Source: Chaetorhynchus papuensis
Taxonomy: Eukaryota; Chordata; Aves; Passeriformes; Rhipiduridae
Direction: 5' to 3'
Assembly (NCBI GenBank): GCA_013396525.1
Contig: VWYX01000208.1
Coordinates: 40,366-104,365, forward strand
DNA: 64,000 nucleotides
The notes under the pieces were generated by a model. That model saw only the letters and a program-made list of their open reading frames with translations. It did no database searches and was not told the origin of the DNA. This document shows positions 23,501 to 36,600 of this stretch, piece after piece (position 1 is the first letter of the stretch; the number at the start of each line of letters is the position of its first letter). The position numbers and the translations under genes are program-made.

Positions 23501-25720
23501 AAAAGAGAAACCCGTGATGTTGTGCATGCACTGCACAACAAGAGCCAAAATTTTCATGGGTGTGTCATCAGCCCTGTTTTAGCCACAAACCACATAATTA
23601 ATTTGTAATACCTTCCAAGGTCCATAACTTCTTTGATGCAATTGAGGTGGCAGCTGAGTTTTACTAGTTTGCTTATAATCATTGTATGACTCACGTCTCT
23701 TTGATTGTCTCTTTGATCACGTGCTCATTTCCTTGCTTCATCTGAGGCGAAACATAGATTGCAGTGTGGCCTATACTCCTTTGTGTAACATGTCAACACA
23801 AGATGTTCTGTTTCAGCTGGCCTTCAAATCCATTCCTTTTCATCTTCTAGTTTCTTCCTAGTTTAGAGTGCAGCACTTTAACCTAGCTTGGAGTAATGCT
23901 CATAGTGCCACATTCAATCTGACTTTATATAACGTTGAGTCTATTTATTTTAAAACTTGTATACTACTCTCTCACATGTCTTTCTCTAGTTCCCATCACT
24001 GATGTGTTTTTCTTTAGCCTGTGAAGACAATATTTGTAGCATTTTTCTGATGTGAGCGTATATATTCTATTTCAAGTGCATTGTGAATCACCTGTGGGAC
24101 ATGAATAAAGGTGTAATTTTTGACAGTAAATGTGAAACCTAAGCTGTAAATTAGTTCTTCATTTAATGCAATGGAAAACAAATTATCAGATTGTAACTAA
24201 TGATCAGTAGCTTTTTTCTTGGAATTTGCAAATTATCTTGACTGCTACTGTAGAAGCTGTCCTGAGGAGGAACTTTATCTGGCAGTAGTCCCCTACATTC
24301 TCCAGGTTTTCTCATCATCCTTCCTTACAGGTCATAATAGAAAATTACCTCTGCCTTGATTTCTCGCAAAACATTTTGTTCCTCAATGACCTGCTGCACC
24401 TCCCAGCCCTGTCAGTGTTTCATTATGCTTCTAGCTTGAGTTCCTCTTCCTTCTTCCATAATGTCATTCACCAAATCATTTTCCTCTTACAGTTTTCCAT
24501 CTAATTTTCCATCATTTCATGCAGGTACAGCAGGTATTTTTAAATTTCTGGATCTCAATCTGCTTTTGCAAGCATGTAATTTTTGCTTTCCATTTACAAG
24601 ATCCCTTTGGAGCCTCCCTTGCTCTAGCGTGAATTTCTGCATTATACATACGAATCTCCTTGCTTCTGCAGGTTTTCTTTCAGCAAACATTCTTATTCCA
24701 TTTATATTTACTTTTTACCATTACTAGTCCCTAGAAAGTATTTCTTTCCCAAAGAAAAAATTTTCTTCAACTTTCTTAATAGTACTTTTTAAAACAGTCT
24801 TTTTGATTTGAAGCTGCAGATTCACTGTTGTTACATTGGCTTGATCAGGACAGAATGTTTTAGCTGCTTCCCATTACAGCTTTGCTGATAATAGAAGGTG
24901 TGTCCTCAAGTTTCTTTCAGGTACTCTGCAATAACTGCAGGATATTTTCTTTCCATCCCATTCCATTTCCCTCTTGTCATATGGGCTGAAAGAACACATT
25001 GCTCCTTCCGTGGAAAGGTTATTGATAACGCTGTAATCTCCAGCATAGATGGTACCTTTAAATGTGCTCCTGCTTTTCCTCAAGCATTCAGTTTCCTTTT
25101 AGAGGTCCCCTTAAGCTATGATAATTCACCAGACTGGTCAGAGTTATAGAACTGTCTCATGGGTAAGATGAGAGTGTTCAAAGAGGTCACTCAGAAGGAA
25201 AGTTTAAATAATTTGATTTTGATACCTTCAGTCTTTCCCAAAAGATACTATAAATTCCCTGCTCTCTGACAGGAGTTTGAGTTGAGGGAAACAAATCTCA
25301 ACCTTCTATTAGTTAACGTCTCACTATAAGCAGCAGATAACCATTCACACAGTATTCTCAGTGCACATAGGCAGGAGCAGAGGCTCACACCCACACTCCA
25401 GCGGGTTCCAAGCAGCTGAGCACAGTCACACCCGGGGGCCCCAGTTTCAGGAGCTGTGTTCACATACACTGCCCTGTAATCTTGGTCCAGCTGTAGCAGC
25501 CATTGCCCCCTTGGATGTGATGTGGATTACACAACCTGTGGTAGGTGCTGGAGGTGTGCTGGACACCACTGGGAGGTTCAGCAGCCCTTTGGTGCCCCAA
25601 GCTTAACGGTTTCTGCAGATTTCAGCACATACTCTTCTTCTCTCTGGCATGATGTGTTTTTGTAACTATTTCTCCATCCCCACTCTGGCATGCCTAGTGA
25701 GCCCAAATGCATACATACAG

Positions 25721-25741
25721 ACACACACACACACACACACA
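25721..25741 (+). repeat. AC dinucleotide microsatellite
   Basis: About ten AC units, in the last intron of the IL33-like gene. Confidence 0.95.
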
Positions 25742-26293
25742 AAGGAGCTCTCTATACAATAGCTATTGCTCCAGAGATGGATCTTTAAAAAAAAGTGCAT
25801 TGGAAACTAGAGATGTACAGAAAAGCCATAGGTAACAGAACAGTTGTTTAAGAGTAATTTCTACTGTAGTATTCTAATTTTACTTCAAAAGAGGCAAGAA
25901 AAACTGTGGATTGGCATTTTATTGCTAGTGGTAGTTGACAGGGTAGGCCTAAGGCAAGCAGATAACCAGATGAAAAACATAAGTTATCGTAATGACACTG
26001 GGGAAACTGTGCTGGTATTTTTGTGAAGCAAAGGAATGCATCTGTTAGTCTGGTATTACTCAGTCCTTTGAGGACATGGGTATTATTTTATTCATAGTTA
26101 TCACAGAATCTATCCCAAAATGATTAGTTGTTGTCTAAGGTTTATTTTAAAACTGGTAAATATGAGTCACTAGGGAAAAGCATAAGAAGCATAAAATATA
26201 ACAAGCCAACAACATCCATGATTTTTGTCACATTTAACATTATAGAAACACATTAGAAATATAACATGTTCTTTACTTTGTGTATTTTCATAG

Positions 26294-26482
26294 CTGAGTG
26301 AAGATAATAACTTTTTCATCATGCATTACCAAGGAGATTCAGTGCAGTTCCAGTGCTATGAAGACACAAGTTACTATCTTTGTGTGACCGACGACTCACT
26401 TGATATTCGCAAGCTGGAAAACAAAGAACCCAACGAGGACAAAAATTTTTACTTCAGGGTGTCATATTTACAAGAAAAGTAA
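26294..26482 (+). CDS. IL33: IL33-like, terminal coding exon
   Basis: The acceptor is TTTGTGTATTTTCATAG, ending at 26293. Phase 0 entry gives 62 residues and a TAA stop at 26480-26482. The translation begins LSEDNNFFIMHYQGDSVQFQ, aligning with LPDQAFFVLHNMHSNCVSFE of human IL-33. It goes on through YYLCVTDDSLDIRKL (human VFIGVKDNHLALIKV) and ends KNFYFRVSYLQEK (human ENILFKLSET). The FFxxH, VxFxC and F-F/L-x-x-S patterns are hallmarks of the IL-1 family C-terminal beta-trefoil strands. Length and position of the stop agree with the mammalian terminal exon. This is the strongest single piece of evidence for IL33. The cytokine would act outside the cell after release, through the IL1RL1/IL1RAP receptor. 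Confidence 0.92.
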   Translation: MSEDNNFFIMHYQGDSVQFQCYEDTSYYLCVTDDSLDIRKLENKEPNEDKNFYFRVSYLQEK

Positions 26483-26773
26483 CTTGTCTACCTTACAGTG
26501 GCCTAAGTGCCCATACTTAACTCCTTAGCTCCTAAGAAGAGGAGGAAGTTTGACATCAACTAATTTTTCTTTGAACTAAATTCTTGCATTTTCATAATTT
26601 CTAAGTCACCAACGTCCTTCATTTCTATACTTTCAGTAGCAAAAGAGGAAGTCTAAGTTTGAAAAACTTACAAACTGATCAGTCTCTGTGTCGTAGCTAC
26701 ACAATTATGTTTTTAAGAAAACAAAATATTCTGGTATGGGAAAATATACAGGGGATATTTCAAAGATGGCAAC

Positions 26774-26779
26774 AATAAA
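26774..26779 (+). terminator. Candidate polyadenylation signal of the IL33-like gene
   Basis: AATAAA occurs about 290 bases after the stop codon. It is the first canonical hexamer I noticed downstream. No transcript evidence is available. Confidence 0.5.
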
Positions 26780-26799
26780 GAACGTATATGAATATGATC

Positions 26800-29700
26800 A
26801 TAAAATGTGCAGTTAATTCTCCATATGGTAACATTTTACTTTTTAAAAATATCTCTTATAAGCGCACCTGAACTTGACAAGAAAACATTTAGAAGTTGTT
26901 AAAATTCCTATGTGCATATTCTGACTGACTGACTTCGTCAAAGAGGTAGAAAAGGTGTCTTGGGTCTGTCTGAGCATAAGGGAAGATGCTGAAAGTTAGA
27001 ACATCTCTCTGCATATGCAGCTAGCTCCAAGTCAGTCCATATACTCCATTATGCAATTTCAGCATCTCTCCAGTGTGGCAGCTTTCTAAGAAAAGTACAC
27101 AGAGCATCAGATGCAAAATGTGCAGGCAGAGGGAGGGAGGCACATTGAACTGACGGATTGTAAGAGATGCCTGTGAACACAGCAGAAAATTGCTCTGACA
27201 TATTGCTTCCACTTCTGAGTCATACAGGGAAATGCAATCACATGTTCATTGCAAAGCAGTGTGCAGAATAACATCAGAAAAACAATAATGTTCAAAATTG
27301 CTGGATAAAATAAACACTAGGTGCTTATTTGGGGTACACTGGAGGAGACATAGGAGTACCTACCTTGAAGCAGCAGGGTCTGTCAGTGTCAAATGGAAGA
27401 TGCTGACACTTAAATGTCCATAGACCATACCCTGCAAAGCATAACACATTTGAAATACATGAGAAAACAACAAAAAAAGTTATCAGGATCACTAGGTGTT
27501 AAAGATCTGGTTCTTCACTGCTGTACATGAATTCCACTGTGATTTAGTGGTAATTTTCTGTGATGCAAGTCATTTGAGACTGTATGTGTATAAATGATAG
27601 ACATGATGCACCCATGCTAAGAGGCTGCCGCTTAGTTGCAGCAAAACAGCCTACAAGATAACACAACACTTACAAGAACTGTCCTGTGTAAATATAATAA
27701 ACAATGCACACCTGAAATAGGAATCCTAACATCAGTCAGTCAGTCACACCAATGAACATTGCAATAAGGCAATTTTCTGCTGCAGACTAAACTCCAAAAG
27801 CCTGTAAGATCTTAAAAGATTTCATGGCTTGCTTGTTGTATTCTTCAAATCGCAAAAATCGTTATGTTGATTATAATGTGGACTGAAGACAGCTTTTAAG
27901 TATTTTATAAATAATACTTACAACTTCTGGACCTGCCAAGAGTTCATTAAAGTTAGTGTGAAGAAAAAAACCCCAAAACTCTAGCTATTAATTTCAGCAT
28001 TTATTACACTAGAATCAAGTTATTTTAGCACAACCTAAGATGTCGCACAAGAAACAGATTCAGTCATGTAGTAGGTCCATTAGTTTCACTATCTGATACA
28101 CTAACACCTCATAGTCATACCTTTATTATTGGTAGTGTCATCACCTTACTAAATTACAGAACATGCTAGGTGGCAAGTTGATGAAAAGATGACAAGACAC
28201 CATAAGCTTGTACAAAGCATATTAATGAAATCAGCATTGCTGATACCACCACAAAAGTATCATTTACCTCAGTTAAATCTGAATCTGTTTTATAATTAAA
28301 ATTTAAATTACGGTTATATGGAGAATTTTGTACTTTTACCATCTACCACCTTAATTTTTTTAACAATTCAAGGAGAAAAAACCCTTATAGAAAACAGCAG
28401 TGGTAATCTTGTAAAATTTCAGATTTGATATCGAAGGTAGTAACATACTTTTACTTCTTTTCTCATAAAACATAATAAAATCACTTATCTTTTTAACTCT
28501 AAATGTACATAGTAAAGCAAGTTACAAAATCCTCTATCCTAATCTTTGCTGGAGTCTTATTTTGATCATAAAATCCCTTCAAAGTGACATTTTCCATTCC
28601 CACTAATCTAAGTGTCTAATGAGTGGCAGATAAATTTTTATTATGTGAGGTGGAAATCATATAGAAATTTTATTTTAAAATAGAAAATGAAAGCCNAGAA
28701 AATGAAAGCCCATTAGTCTTTTAGAAAAAATATAGTTTCTAACACTTTTCAATAAAAAACCCCCAATGTGTTTAACATTTGAATATGAAATTTAATTACT
28801 CTTTTGCTGTCAAAACCAACAATGATATTCTTTAGCTTTTATCTAGCAGATGTGATAATTAATAAATAACAATACAGATATTTTTCTCGTATTTCTGCCC
28901 TTCTAAAGCTGTGCCTTAAAGAACGTACTGCATTTTGTTTGCTGTAGGCCAATGTAATGCAAGTATTCTTCATATATAACTTCTAGTATTTTGACCATAT
29001 TTGTGACTTTCTACAATAAAACCTGTAAAAAGAACTACAATAACTGTAAAGTAGGTATCCTTCTCTGTATTACACAGCACCTTCCTTATAGGGAGCCAAA
29101 TGAACTAGAAATTGGAGATAGAAATTGTCAGTCTACTGAATGTCTCTACAATCTAAACAAATTATTACAATCTTGGGTTGGTGCAATTGCAGTTCTGCTA
29201 AAACTTGTAAGTAACCCAAATTAAGCCATTTCAGTTAAGGATCGTCACTAACACAACACTTCAGTAGATGGACTCATTTATGCCTCTTTCCTGGTGTTAA
29301 GTTCTCACTTTGCAGTCACTCACAATCTGGAGTCAAACATTCTTTTTTCTTAAATAGGATGATGTGGTCAGGGTGCCATTACAGTAAATATAACACATGT
29401 GTGTCTTGTTCCCAGCTGATTTAAACAGAAGAGTACTCTGCCTTGAGTATTGCTACTTTTACATATACACGGCATGAATTTTGAAGATGTGTATAAACAG
29501 ACATTATTTTAAGTGTCATTTTGGTTTTGATTCTGCTTATTCATAATTTGTCTAACCAATAGTTTGCGTGCTTTAAATGTGACTCCTCATATTCCCTGTT
29601 TATACAAAGAGACGGCAAAGAAGACTATTCTCCCCAGACCAGCCCCTCCCTTCATTGCTTCTGGCAAATTACGCGGGTTAACTGGTGCCCAGAAACAAGA

Positions 29701-29880
29701 AACAGCAGCAACTGTTGTACAGCTCCTTGAAGTCGTCCATCTCTAGCACCATCTCGTGGTTTGTTGTAAACTGCTAGCCACACTTCATCACATCAGCAAG
29801 CTATAAAAAGTTCTCATTAGCTGAAAACAAAATACTTATTTCTTTTCTAAACCTTGCTATTAATTTCCAGATGACAGAGA
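26800..29880. other. Intergenic, nothing recognised
   Basis: AT-rich unique-looking sequence without a supported gene. A single undetermined base at 28696 lies between two near-identical short copies of AGAAAATGAAAGCC, which suggests an assembly artefact or a small tandem duplication. Confidence 0.45.
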
Positions 29881-29984
29881 GCCTAGATCTCCTGTGTCTG
29901 GAGTGGCTAAAGGGCGCAGACGAGCAGGTCAAGGAAAGAAAATTTTCCCCTCTATCTGGCATTTTCAAGGCTCTGTCTGCATGC

Positions 29985-30382
29985 GATGGTGTGCCCCCAC
30001 TTCACGATTTCTGCTTCAGCAATGGCCACCAGTGATGTTTGTGGTGCATCTGATTGATAGAAACAAAAGCTCAGGGCCACTAGCCTCGGTATCCGCAGAA
30101 TTGTTCTCACATGTTTTCCCTCTGCTCTTCTCTGACTGATACTGAAACTGTGCAACAATTTTTCGGTTTTATTTCTTCTTACCACAGAGGCATTACCACC
30201 ATTTCTAATTGGCCCAGCCTTGGCCAGCTGCACATCAGTCTTTGGAGACACCAGGGATTGGCTCTGCTGGGCATGGAAGAAGCTTCCAGCAGCTTCTCAC
30301 AGAAGCCAGCCCTGTAGCCAACACATACACACACACACATCCTTCCCCCGCTACCAAAACCAGGCCATGCAAACCCAATACA
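29985..30382 (-). mobile_element. Avian ERV LTR (minus strand)
   Basis: The minus strand begins TGTATTGGGTTTGCATGGCC and continues with a GGTTTTGGTAGCGGGGG-like run, GGCTTCTGTGAGAAGCTGCT, a GGCCAAGGCTGGGCCAAT-like block and ...AACATGTGAGAACAAT. This order matches a widespread avian ERV LTR family as I remember it. The outer (left) end is not resolved and may extend to about 29.88 kb. It is a solo or partial LTR with no internal coding sequence seen. Confidence 0.7.
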
Positions 30383-30589
30383 GTTGTTGAAACCGGAGTT
30401 TACAGTGTAACCTGGATACAGCACAAACCTCAGTTCTTGCACCAGATGAAAAGAACTCTAAGATTGGTTACTGATGGTCAGATGGATTTCCAGGTTATTC
30501 ATGAATTAGCCAAAACGTGATGATGTTCATCACAAGCAATGAGTAATATGTTAGTGTTCCACCTGCTTTGAACAGCAGAACTGACTACA

Positions 30590-30632
30590 TGATTTCTGGA
30601 GGTTTCTTCCGACCTCAGTTACTCTATGATAA
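30590..30632 (+). mobile_element. CR1 3'-end remnant
   Basis: GAGGTTTCTTCCGACCTCAG followed by TACTCTATGAT has the form of a CR1 3' terminus, but only about 40 bases are recognisable. Confidence 0.5.
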
Positions 30633-30639
30633 CTGCCAG

Positions 30640-33600
30640 TGATTCTATGCTGTAAGAGGAATTTATGCCAGGAAAACTTGAGGCTTCTGGGAGGACCATC
30701 AAGGACATAGAAATGGGATATAAATACTTTGGGTGAGAATAAAACATTTGTTCACATGAAATCTTCCTTTCAGGAAGACACTGAGATAAATCCTCAAATA
30801 TCAACCTTGAGCAATCTCTTTGTTGGTAGATTATGTTACTGTAAGAGTTCTACAATATCTTCTTCATTCCGTGTCCACTTCAGTATTACCTACTTTTTTT
30901 GGAGGTAACTCAAAAATTCATTCTGACAACAGTGGTTTAACTGTCTGTACTCAAACTATAAATTTAGCTCCCTAACTCTCATGGTATTCATACATATCCG
31001 CCTTTCCAAGGTATAATCGGATATGTCTCATGCTCCAAACATACTGATTGGGTGAAAATCCATACTTACTCCTCATGCTAGAATTGTAAATAAGCAAGAT
31101 GGTTGAAGATGTGGTATTGTAAAAAGTGACATAGCCTGCAATAGCACTCGCAGTTCCATAATACATTCTGAATCAGTTTCATAAAATAAAGGTAGATACA
31201 AACTTCATTGTGTACATTTCAAATAAACTACAGACAAAAAAGTTACTTAACCAATACCAGGCAAATCCATAATTCTAACTTACAATTTCCAGATTCCTAC
31301 ATGCATTCCTCTGGTCATTTTCTAATGCAGAATTGAAGCTCCATGGTATGTCTGAAAATCATGTGCATTCTCACAGGTAAACAGCAGGGTTCTAAGAGAT
31401 TTTCCATATCTATCAGAGAATAAACACTTTAGAGGATGAGTTCCAAAGCAAAGCGAAGTGTTTTGCAAATGTGTGTTGATCGGGAATAATTATGACCTGT
31501 TAGCTGATTTTTTCAAAACTGAAATAAAGTAATTTTGTATTGTTTTTATTCTAATGAAACATAACAAGTCAATCACTCAGTGAGGGGAAGAGTTTACAAA
31601 GGGGGCATACAGAGAAAGAGGTTTACAGGGTTCTCATGGCAATTAGAACCTGCTGATGTGTTCAATTGTGACACAATTTTCCTTAAAGAAACATAAAATA
31701 GAATTGGTTTATTATAAAACAACTAGTTAATTAATGTACTTTGTCTTATTACACATATTTAATCATGGTTTTGCTTTAATTTTAGCATTTAAGATATATA
31801 TAATTGTCTTAAGTCTGTTACAGCAATTTCTAATAGGTGGCAAAGATCAGAAAAATGAGAACTTTACACAGCTTTCTTCTTGATTAGTCAAAACACATTT
31901 AAGGCTTTGATAGCTTTGAAATTACAATTTAGAAATACAGATACCCCATATCCTTATTATAAACCTTCTGCAAATCTAAGTGATAGTATATTTAGCTTTG
32001 CACCGAAGGGTGTACCTCTTGGGCTTCAGTCCTGTAGTCTTCATGGCAGGGATATGGTATTTATATGGGCAAACAAATGTTATAACTATGTTCTGGTTTG
32101 TCTTTTAGTCCTGTTCAGTTTCTGAAAGCACTATTTTAATTCATGATGATGAACTCTTTTTATTTTCAACCTAATATTAATCTCTATCTATTTGTCAGAA
32201 TTTTTCAGCTTCCATTTGGCAATACCTTAAAACTAGTAATATGGCTTGAAGTTGACTTTCAAATTGAATTTCATAGGGCCAGGAATTTACCATGGATTGC
32301 TGAGTTATGAACTACCTGTGTAAATACAGAACAACCATGAAAATGGAAGGAATTCACTGAGCAATAAATTCTGGTTGTGAAATCAGAGATACAATAGACA
32401 TTCGGTTTCTAGCCATTTAGCCCAGAAGAACTTTTATTCCTTATGCTTCCCCTTAAATCTGAAAATGCACTAAAATCCACAAAAGGTATAATGCTCCACA
32501 GGAGAGAGCACGTCAGACAAAGAAATACACTATAACCCTTATCGTTTCTTGCCTGAAATCCTAGTGTCCCTGTCCTTTGTTGTACTTTCTTATCATGTCT
32601 GACCTTAAACAGACATCTAAGCAAACTCTGTTGGAATAATATTTCAGCGAGGTCCAAGTTCTGACTACAGACCCTTAATCACACAATAAAGGCAAATGAA
32701 GATGTTTACTCTTTTAACAGCTCTAATAATTATGTATTTATTAACAATAAGGATGAAGTAGGCTTCTGAAAAGTGATTCTCCCACTTCTATACAGACTAG
32801 CTAATTTGTGGGCAATTTTGTGATATTGTCACCAACAAACAGAAGAACCACTGTTTATCTAATGCTGGCAGGTGAACAGACATACTAGTATAATTGCACT
32901 ATTATACCCAATTATACAACTTATCAGAACGGGATATGCTTTTGGCAAACAAAGAGGTTATTGGCTGTACACTGAAGTGTTAATTTATAAATGGTTAATA
33001 TTTTACTACATAAATCTACTAAGTGTGTTACTTAATTGTCAAAGAGAGCAGAGGGCATTCTGATAAAGGTATTTTGGCGGGGGGGGGGTAAATACAGAGA
33101 GATTGTAATATCAATTATAACCTGAGATATAACAATGGCACTTATAAAGCTTTTTAACCAGTCCCCTCCTCCCTGGGGGACACAGCGCCATTCTTTTCTG
33201 TGATTAGGAAGATCTTATTGTTTGCATTTAGACTGTTTCTCTCTGTGTTCAGCACAAAGAAAATAAAGATATTAACAAAGTGATATCTAGTCAAAATGCT
33301 GTGGTAATGAACTCTGTTGTCCTTAATGGAAGAGCTGTCTCCCAGTCATCTCCATTCTACTGCTGAACTGTAGATTTCAGCTACATTTAAAACAGTTACG
33401 TACAGCTATACTGCTTAAGACAGTGGTACTGCCACTATCAGTTTCCTTGGGTTTGAATGTTATGCTTCCCCTAGTATTAGAACACAACTGCTTTTAATTC
33501 TGTTCTTACTTTGGTCCTAAATAGGGCAAATCACCAATCACACTTTTACCAAGGTGATGCACCCTGGTAATGCCTGAGACAATTAAGAAATAAAGGCATA

Positions 33601-36600
33601 ATTTTCTTGGCCAAATCAACCAGGGTGATTGACGGGCTGAGAAGTTGGCATTTGGTAAACAGTGACTGTGAGGTTTTTCGTTTGGAACCTGCTAGTGTTG
33701 GCAGAGGTGGACTCTAGAAGGCTTTAGGGCTACTGTGAATTATGGTTTCTCGGATCTCCTAGTAACTGTTCTGTTTCTTGAACCCTTGCCACTTCAGCTA
33801 CACAATGAAGACTTTAGTTGAATGCTCTTCTGTTTGAATGGGTTTTTAACACAAGAAAATGACCAAAACATGAAAATACAGCACTAAAGCCTTGTAGAAG
33901 CAGGTCAGATGCAGTTGTAAAACATGAAACAGTTTTACCTTATGTTTTGAAAACAATTTGCTTTGAAAGTAGGTCCTTACCTGGATTGTGATTTCATAGA
34001 TTGAAAACTTAATGTCAGAAATAAAGTGCATCTTTCTCAGGGTGTGCTATGAAAATGTTTTATATTGGCCAGTAACTGATTAGTGCAGCAAACAGATGAG
34101 TCAAATATAGCTTGGTGGTGTCCCATAACCAACAGTCTAAGAAAAGATCAGCTATTTGACTTCATTTTTAGCAGAAGCATGGGAAGATGATGAAAAAACT
34201 GAAACCTGAGATGGAAAGATATATCCCTTTTTACTGTAGATGCTGGAAGAAGGAACTGCTTTACATTCTCATCTAGCAGTCTAGTTTACGTAGTGCAGCT
34301 GCTCATATAGTAGCTGTGAATCCTATAGCATTCTGATGTATTTCTAGCAGTAAAAATATACCAATAGCATATGTCAGAACAGTGATTTTAATTTATTTAT
34401 CAGTTTCACTATTTTATGTTCTTAAATTGCCATTTTTTAAAATTCTGTTATTAGATTTTGAAGGTAGACTTCATCTCCTCCCCCAGACCTTTGTAAAGAG
34501 ATTCAAGAAGAACTGAACTGCTGCTTTTTGGACTGCTTGCTTCCTCTCAGTTCTCTTGGAAATCAATACAGAAGGTCTATTTGTTGATCTTTCCTCCCTC
34601 AACATACAAAATAGCCCAGCACTGGCAAGAAACTGTATTCTTGTAGCCAAAGCTACTCTCCCCAGCCCTCCCCTCAAACCACCCACNNNNNNNNNNNNNN
34701 NNNNNNNNNNNNNNNNAAACAAGAATCGAGGAGGTCAAGGAATAAAATTACCATGGAAAAAGAGAAACCATTTTACATCTCTTTTGAACTCTGAGGGAAT
34801 GTGTCATGCAGTATACACAATAACAGGTCTGAAAGCCTTTTTTCAAATAGCAGCGTGAATTGTGGTGCTCATGTGAAAAATAGGAAACAAACTGCATTTA
34901 AGAACAGCACCTCCTCACTTACCAGCCAACCATCTGGCCAAGAAAATTACAAGTCAGTAAAAAGCTGAAAAAGGAGGTATTCTCCTGAAATACATTATTT
35001 TCAACTGCTTTAATTCTCAATGAAGATGACTTATTAATATTAGTATAACTATACAAAGAATTCTCTAATCCAGTCTTTCTTTCTCTCTGAAATATAAAAT
35101 AACTGTATTTTGAATGCAACAAGCAGAAAACACTTTTTCGTAAGATAAGGGAGTTCTTACAAATTAGTCCAAGAATCAACTGTAACAGTAAAAAACCATG
35201 ATTGCAAAAATTTTACAGAATTCTGAGTGGTTTTGAGCCAAAGCCGAGAAAGAAAAATTTTACCAGGGCTTTTATTGGTCCAACATGCAAATTTGCATAG
35301 ACATACATGGCAAAATTCACAGGAGGAAATAGTTGACAAAAATTATGTAGGGCTTTCCAATGCTATGTTAGCCAGAAACATCCTTTGTATACTACAGCAT
35401 TAAGAAATGATACCCTGAGCCACTGCAGCTACTGCATACGTAGTTTCCAAATTTGTATGTGCATTTGTTTCAGACTTGTAAGAGACTTATGGGCTTTCAG
35501 ACACTGTACTAGAAGAAATAAACAAATTTAAAAGAGTGAATAAAACATCCTGAAATATCTCAAATTTTATATGAAATAGACAGTGAAGTAACAAGTAGCA
35601 CAACCTACATTTCATATTGTATTCCTAAGACAATGATACCACATTTTATGAACATGATTGCAATATATTTTTGCTCATTGTGGAACTACATTGATTATTT
35701 GATACTATAACATAGCTAAATTCAGGGGTTTTTGCATATGTACCTAGACTACTTATAAACGTTATCCAAAATTTGATTTGCTTATCATTTATTAAAATGT
35801 GAATAAAAAACTCCTGATGTTCTAGGGAGTTGCCTGAGACAAAAAGTTAAGAATAGGCTTACTTAATAAGCTGCACTGACAGTCATGTCAGATGAACTTC
35901 AGCAAAAGATTCTATACTATATGACAGATTTGAAAGGTGATCAGAAGAGAAGTATGCCTCAGAGTATCATACTATACAGGGAGGAAAAAAAATTGAAATC
36001 CATCTCTGGTATTGTGGTGAGTTCTCCTTACTTTTTAAATTAATAGTTGTTCAGCTGCATCTTTTTCTGACTTTGTGATTATATCTCACATTACAACAAA
36101 TTAAGACTTTCTTTTTCAAGGAACAAAGTCAAGTGTTTTTACTGAAGATCGATCCCCAATCAAGTTCTGATGAGTAAAAATGATTGAAAAAAGTTACTAT
36201 GTGCGAGATTATTTGCACTAAAGATAAAAATTAATTTTCCTTTCAACTAACATTTTCTCCAAGCTTAGAAAGGACAGGTGATTTCTCCTTACTCCTTCAG
36301 CTATAATGTAAATTTTCTGGATTGCAGACCTTGGGCTGCTGTAAGCATTAGAAGTCATCATTTCCATTGCTTTTTAGTTTACTCTGGTAAGTAAACGAAT
36401 CATAGAAAAATCTTCCATAAATGAACTGTAAGAATATTGTCAAAGAAGAAGGAAATCTTTAAGGAGAATTCGTAAACTTTTAAAATTCAGTTAAAATATC
36501 ACACACGACATCAAAACAATTAGGATTAAACTGTATTTAAAATAGAAGGCAAAGGATGAATTAATGTCTTCCAACCTCATTCATTATTATATGGTACATT

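Larger units (their letters stand above)
17849..26293 (+). other. Last intron of the IL33-like gene
   Basis: 8.4 kb of AT-rich sequence bounded by good GT and AG splice signals. It holds an ERVL-type LTR fragment near 23.2-23.5 kb, a CA repeat at 25.72 kb and a GC-richer unassigned patch near 25.38-25.6 kb. Frames on both strands at 21.6-23.1 kb may be internal retroviral debris. No other coding exon was recognised. Confidence 0.6.
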
